Positions 58,779 through 64,000 of a stretch of 64,000 nt of DNA are shown here, piece after piece. Numbering within the stretch: the stretch's first letter is position 1; every line of letters begins with the position of its first letter. The translations under genes were made by a program, and so were the position numbers. Source of the stretch: Trichuris trichiura (taxonomy: Eukaryota; Nematoda; Enoplea; Trichinellida; Trichuridae); NCBI GenBank assembly GCA_037903355.1, contig JBAJFE010000004.1:5564001-5628000 (forward strand), in the 5' to 3' direction. A model generated the notes under the pieces. It was not told where the DNA came from. It worked only from the letters and a program-made list of their open reading frames with translations, and searched no databases.

Positions 58779-60547
58779 CGGCGAGAAGTCATAGAAGCTT
58801 ATTTTCATATCCGAGCTGCAAAGCTTGCCCGCGCGTATCACAGAGAGTCGGCAACAGATTTCAAGCTTTTCCTGCGCACATTACTGTGTGCTCGATTTTA
58901 TAGAAATCCACATGAGAGTAGAAAACTGCTAGTTTTAACTAATTCAATTTTAAGTTTGCTATGGATATAGCTTTTGAAAAACAGACTTGCATCATTTCTC
59001 CACAGCGAGCAATGGAATTCAATTTACGGATCACAGAGTAAATTGTTTTTCAAAAGTGTGCATGAGAACTCTAACGCTTTTCCTTCGTAGTGCATTGATC
59101 AGCTGCTTTGCAACGGTTTGATTATCTTTAGTATCGATATTATTATATTTCGATTTGCTTCTTTTTGTACGGATTTTTATGTCCCGTTGAAAAAACTTTT
59201 ATTACTATATTTCGATTTCAGTTAATTCTACACAATAAGACTGAAATTACAAAAAAAAGCGGCGACTAGTGGATGTAATGGTTCTGTGATCTTCATTTCT
59301 GGGCGCCAAATCTTGGGCGTCTAACACTGTTCAGCTGGAACACTGGAATTGGTGAGATTTAAATATAAATAAGCCATCAAATTTCAAGAAAATAAAAATA
59401 ATCTGTTAATGCGTGCAAGAATGCTTTGCTATTGGAAATACAATTTCAGCCTGTTATGCTGAACTGTTACTAAATGTTCCGGCGGAACGTAATAGTGACT
59501 TTCACAACGCAGCGCAATCGAGATATCCGTACCAACCCGTCACCTTTCCTTCACACAGAATACTTTAACCATATTAATGATTATCAAGTTAAGTCGAAAG
59601 TAAATTAGTGATCATCAGGTTTTAAACAGCCGCTTTTGGCTGTAACACCAAGTATGGGCGACAAAAGCAGGATGTTTTGATTTTGCTGTCTTGACCTGCG
59701 GCCTTTTTGCCTTGAAAACATTGTAACTCTGCAGATTTGCATAAGCTTCTCATGTATGTCTTAGGTCTAGATGTGGCTTGGCGCATCTAAGGGCTGATAC
59801 GTAGCAATAGTCAAGACGAGAAATCAAATAGCTGGTATGCAATTGCTTCCCCCGGTTGAGCAACGTCAGGTGCACCTCAATTTTATTGGTGTAAAATCTT
59901 ACTTAGCTGAAAGTTGCTGCGGTCAAAAAGGTCAGGTAAAAGAGGGCAGGACGAAACGGCCTGCCGAACCGTCAGTGGAACTTGACTATTCAGTTTTTGC
60001 CTTGCTTAACGGCTAGCAATTTCGCTGGTTTCCACATTTTAGAAATGTTTGGTTTTCTGTTGGAATACTTACTTTTTCTCGTTTTATGGCCACCAGAGCT
60101 GGAGGGCGATTACTTCAGCGTATTAAGCACGGGGCGGTCTTCTAATTTCATTTCGCAGTCACAAAGGCGAACGTATTCGGACGTTAAAGCGTAAAGTGGT
60201 TTTCTGTCTTCCTGGAGTTGACACATTTAAAACTGTGCTTAATTTTTAATTTTCTAACCTTTAATTTTGGCCATTCCCTGCTTCTAGTAATCAGCTAGAT
60301 TGTTATCAACGAGATTATTTCTTAGCAACGGCGTTTGCTCTCTAACGTCACCAGTTACAGTTCAGAAATGTTTAGGGACGTTTTGCAAGGTGATTTCAGG
60401 ACAATCGCTCACTAGTGCAGCCATTTAATAATTTCGTTTGCGGCGTATGAATATTTTGCATTATTAAAACCTTCGATGGTACAGGAGTGAATTTTCGTTC
60501 TGTCGTTGGTTCAGATGGTTAAAATTGCATTATTATAAAGTTTTTAG
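58779..60547. other. Interval upstream of the spectrin-repeat exons
   Basis: Probably intron or upstream region of the spectrin-repeat gene. A tiny possible exon (60485-60508) fits phase with the next exon but would need a 39-nt intron; it is not supported further. The ORF at 59982-60194 is unassigned. Confidence 0.3.
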
Positions 60548-62133
60548 ACGAACATAGCGTGGCGAAAGGACTGGATTTACCTAGCGAAGGTCATGTTGAG
60601 GTTGTTTCAGCCGTTTTTGCCTTACGTAGGCGCTAAAACTTTTCTGGATTTCTAGCAAGGGGACAGCAGCGCTCGAAATATTGAGGGCGAAACGAGCCTT
60701 GATCCTCTTTCGCGTATTCAACATGGTCAAGTTACGTGGAAAACAATATCAAAACAAATTAGTAAGTTTGTTACGGATTTGCCTGTCCTCAGTGTTGTTA
60801 TATGTTACTTGTTCAGCTTCAAATTTCAATGTACTCCTAGCTGAAGTCGAGCAATTATCCTCTCCCAACCTGTTTGAACTGTTGAACTCTTTGAATGATT
60901 GGTTAGAATATGCTTCTTGTTTCATTCGTTGCCAATATGTGGAAACTAAAGCACCTCGAAAAGATGCACTGGTCAAACTAAACGTACGGATAGCATTTCC
61001 TTGGAATAATGCACTGAGATAATTTATTTCAGGAAAAAGTGGCTTTCTTTAAGCAGTATGAACTGGCCGTAAAAACGCTGCTTGAAATTTTGGATGACAA
61101 GTTGGCTAGCGGCGCTACGGACAGTCAAGTTCGCTCGGCGGCGCAGTCATTTTCCTCGAAGTGGAGCCATCTGCTGGAATTAACTGGTTTGCCTAGACAT
61201 GAACAAAAACTATTTGACCGTTAAATAATGATTACGTCTTCAGATTCGGCGGTTGAATCTTTGACCAGCTATTTGGAGAATGCGCCTGATATGCAGCTGG
61301 AGAAGGCTATGCAGTCATTGTTAGAATGGTTGGACTGCGCTGAAGACGTGATTACCACTCAAGACTTGGATGTCATTGATCAAGTGGAAGTTACGGCGGC
61401 TAAAATTTCCCGGTTGAAGGTTTGACTTCTCTATCTTGTTCTGTGCCATTCTAGTTGTATGTGCGCAAGGGAAACGAATGCATAGACGCTGAGATTGCCT
61501 CACGAATTTGTTTTCTTTTTGCGTAGGAATTGGAAAAGGAAATGGCTGTTCAGAGAGAACGTTTAAGTTTCGTTGTAAATGTTGCGGATGAAATGCGCCG
61601 CGAGGGAAGCAACGAATACGAAGCTTTGTCTAACAAAGTATCGGCCGTGGTTCCGAGGTGACTTACATGTGCTTCTAATTTTTACTGCCTTATTTATATT
61701 GCATCTTCCAGGTGGTCCGACATTGAACGAGTATTAACAAATCAGTTGGCTCGCCTAGACGCCGGCTTTTCTCTTCTTCAAGACTGGGAACTACGTGTGT
61801 CCGAACTAGAAAAATGGATGGTCCAGGTGACTGAATTTATCTATGCGGAAAAACCTGCTGTTGGTATCGTGGAAACATTAAAAGCTCAACTCGAGCAGAG
61901 CCAGGTAGGCAACTGTATGTATTCTTCCTGAATATGCTTTTGTCTTCGTCGCTGCAGGCACTAATAAATGATGTCGACGCACTCGCACCGAAAGTAAAGG
62001 AAATGGAAACATGGGCTGAAGAGTTGAAAGCCATATGTACACCTCGAATGACTGAGTACCTGCGGGCACGCATGGAAGAAATCATAAGTCACTGGAACGA
62101 AGTTGTTAGAGTTACGAAAGCTAAACATGAAAG
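60548..62133 (+). CDS. Spectrin-repeat protein (dystrophin/nesprin-like), internal exons
   Basis: Eight consecutive exons with matching phases: 60548-60600, 60656-60761, 60841-60983, 61033-61186, 61244-61419, 61527-61657, 61712-61904, 61958-62133. Together they encode about 377 residues of helical spectrin-type sequence with the characteristic tryptophans: SLNDWLEYASC, SSKWSHLLEL, LLEWLDCAEDV, VPRWSDIERVLTNQLARLD, LLQDWELRVSELEKWM, ISHWNEVVRV. This suggests around three repeats of a long cytoskeletal linker such as dystrophin/utrophin or a nesprin; no actin-binding, ZZ or KASH domain lies in the window to decide. Introns are 49-107 nt. Neither start nor stop is present; exons continue outside the region I could resolve. 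Confidence 0.8.
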
Positions 62134-62540
62134 GTTCGTCTTATTTAGACAGATCTTATTTGTTGAAATAGTTAATAATACTGGGGGAGCAATAGCCGTC
62201 TAGCAATGCTTTTTTAAATGTATGAACACGGCAGAAGCTTTCGTGAATGTAGGCAAATAAAAGTTATGAGCTCAGCGTCTTCCGTTCTTGTACGGTTTTT
62301 GACTTTGCTAGAAGTTAAAAATGTATTTACATTTGCACGAAAAATGGGGCAAAGCTTTCGAAGCGAACCTTAAGTCGGGCTCGGCACAGCAAAGTCGAAG
62401 AGCACAGGGCAAGGATTGCCTCGAAAGCTCACCGAATTTTCCTTGTAAGTATAAACAAAGTGTTTCGTGCAAGGAAGGGAGAGTAAAATTATATGCACTT
62501 GTTAGAAAAAATAATACCTTTTAAATTCAGTGTTTTATAA

Positions 62541-62837
62541 CAGGAACTAAAATGTTAAACTGCCTTTATTACGGATCTTCTGTCCCATTGATACGAAAAA
62601 TTAACAAAAATTTTTCTCCGGAGCTTTCGGGTCTGTCACGACCCATCGTCAGCGGTCAAGATGTGTGATCACACATCTTGACCGCTGACGACGGGTCGTG
62701 ACAGACCCGAAAGCTCCGGAGAAAAATTTTCGTTAATTGTTCGTATCAACGGGACACGAGATCCGTAATAAAGACAGTTTAACATGAAAACACATAGTCC
62801 CGTACCAAAACATCACATCTTCAGGAACTAAAATGTT
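62541..62837. mobile_element. PLE-type foldback element with perfect 16-bp target duplication
   Basis: CAGGAACTAAAATGTT at 62541-62556 and 62822-62837 flanks 265 bp. The core is an almost perfect palindrome centred on TGTGATCACA (about 62668), each arm with TTTATTACGGATC, CTCCGGAGCTTTCGGGTC and CGTCAGCGGTCAAGATG or complements. The right end has the one-sided tail (ATGAAAACACATAGTCCCG to CACATCTTC). The arms are so similar that the copy must be young or maintained. Confidence 0.88.
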
Positions 62838-64000
62838 TCATTATTTCGTCTAGTGACATAATGTTGTGGGTGTTCGACTACTGATGGTTTTGAGGGTTCA
62901 GAATAAGGGTTGCTGTCTCGTCAGCGACGATATCAGCATACTGTGTATGTATTGTTGGTCGTCAGCGTTCTTGTACATCCCAGATGCTGGACTAGGGTTA
63001 TTATTGGCTGTCTGCAAGTTTAATCGCCCTAGTTACTTCTTCCCTGGTTGTAGGCTTCCTTCAAGCATACATCAAATCTTAATTTTTTCCCATGCCCAGT
63101 TAATTGGCAGAACGTGGACCACTTGACTATTTTCAGGTATTCCGCATTTAAGTACGCATTTCATAACGCCGCTGAAAGGGTCGTCACTATTTGATTTGAT
63201 TTGTAACTTTCTCCATTCGATGACCTACGGCTAGCTTTTCTTAATTTTTTCGGAGTGCAGTTTTTAATTCGTCCATCTTTATATTGGATAAATGCTCTTT
63301 GAGCGTGTAAAAGCGCTAAGGCCAATTTCTTCCTTTCGAAAATATTCGAAGGACCACCTTATGCCATACTTGTGTCATTAAAAAGCTGAAGACAGAAATT
63401 GCTGTTGTGGGTACTACGTTTATGAAAACAGGCCGTAGAATGGGATTGAAACTTATGAAGTGCGCTCATACAATGTACTAGGTCCATGCGTAAGTTTACG
63501 TTGTCAAGCTTCTGCGTCGGTTACGTGCGAGTTGTTCAAGCGGTCTACCTTTAGGGATGCTGCCAAGAATGTATTGCGTTCTGCGAAAGGTGCTTCTTCG
63601 GCTTCTCTGTTTCAGTCGCTGTCTTGTCTACGTTTTGAGATGCACCCCGACAGGGTTTGTGCTCCTACTGTACACTTTTACTTTTAACCAGATAAAGCTG
63701 CAGTAGAAGAAACCAAAAATTTTAGATGTAACGCATTCAGCAAAGGTATTGTGTCAGCCAGGATGCGTCGAAAACTATGTAGGCTCTTCCGGAGTGGTAA
63801 TTCCGAAGCTAATGTTCAATCCAGCGCAGTGAAAGTGAGCTTAGAAATTTGCGGATTTTACTTTATTAAAACTGAATTGTAACGACACGAGAGACTCGCA
63901 GAAACCCTAGAAGTGCAAGAGAAAATGGATATCTTTGCAGCTGCCTAACTTTGTCATGATGACTGAAGTCATTTGCATTTTGCTGTTGTCTAGAGCAGTT
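62838..64000. other. Window end, probable intron or intergenic sequence
   Basis: No spectrin-type exon could be joined here. The ORF at 63460-63687 (MRSYNVLGPCV...) is unassigned. Confidence 0.3.

Noticed and set aside
60485..60508. A 24-nt upstream exon for the spectrin-repeat gene
   Set aside because: The phase fits, but it would need a 39-nt intron and there is no family match to support it.

Overview
This is animal nuclear DNA: a 64-kb slice of an AT-rich invertebrate genome with compact multi-exon genes. Many introns are only 47-55 nt, with GT-AG borders and T-rich acceptors. The recognisable genes are conserved animal housekeeping genes: a proteasome alpha subunit, a B-type lamin, Rab21, cyclophilin H, a CHCHD2-type CX9C protein, an RMI2-like OB-fold protein, a DDX27-type helicase and a spectrin-repeat protein. 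Tiny introns, small gene spacing and abundant Penelope-like elements would suit a nematode of the Trichuris/Trichinella type or another small-genome ecdysozoan. However, the lamin coil 2 seems to keep the full length usual in animals, unlike the shortened C. elegans lamin as I remember it. The species cannot be named from the sequence alone.

Layout. 1-2.6 kb: 5' half of a DDX27-like DEAD-box helicase gene on the minus strand, with an apparent 1-nt frameshift. 4.0-5.2 kb: complete 7-exon PSMA6 on the plus strand. 6.0-6.7 kb: unrecognised multipass membrane ORF (minus). 7.2-14.5 kb: mostly non-coding, with foldback elements and MITEs. 14.5-16.3 kb: 3-exon CHCHD2-like gene (minus). 16.9-18.7 kb: a 5'-truncated but otherwise intact Penelope-like element (PLE) with RT and GIY-YIG domains, inserted just upstream of RMI2 (18.86-19.33 kb, plus). 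19.4-26.1 kb: relics, including a hAT-type element and a decayed PLE. 26.2-31.2 kb: 9-exon lamin gene (plus). 33.8-35.6 kb: 5-exon PPIH (plus). 36.0-46.5 kb: Rab21 (plus), whose first intron of about 8.6 kb holds a palindromic PLE and a palindromic Tigger-like element. 46.5-60.5 kb: degenerate Tigger and mariner copies, an LTR-like unit and some unassigned possible exons. 60.5-62.1 kb: exons of a spectrin-repeat protein gene (plus) that continues in both directions.

The most unusual content is a dispersed set of PLE-related elements. They share (i) a foldback or tandem pseudo-LTR core carrying a conserved CTGANGA...GAAAGC hairpin, (ii) a single-copy tail of about 40-60 bp at one end only, and (iii) direct repeats of 10-16 bp that I read as target-site duplications. 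Copies range from a 61-bp tail-only insertion to a 2.3-kb palindrome with inverted coding arms. Both large elements in the Rab21 intron, of unrelated classes (PLE and Tigger), are near-perfect inverted duplications.

The genes do not form one pathway; they look like a normal gene-dense stretch of animal chromosome interrupted by transposons. Exon borders were derived by hand from splice consensus, reading frame and similarity to families I know. No alignment or database search was run.
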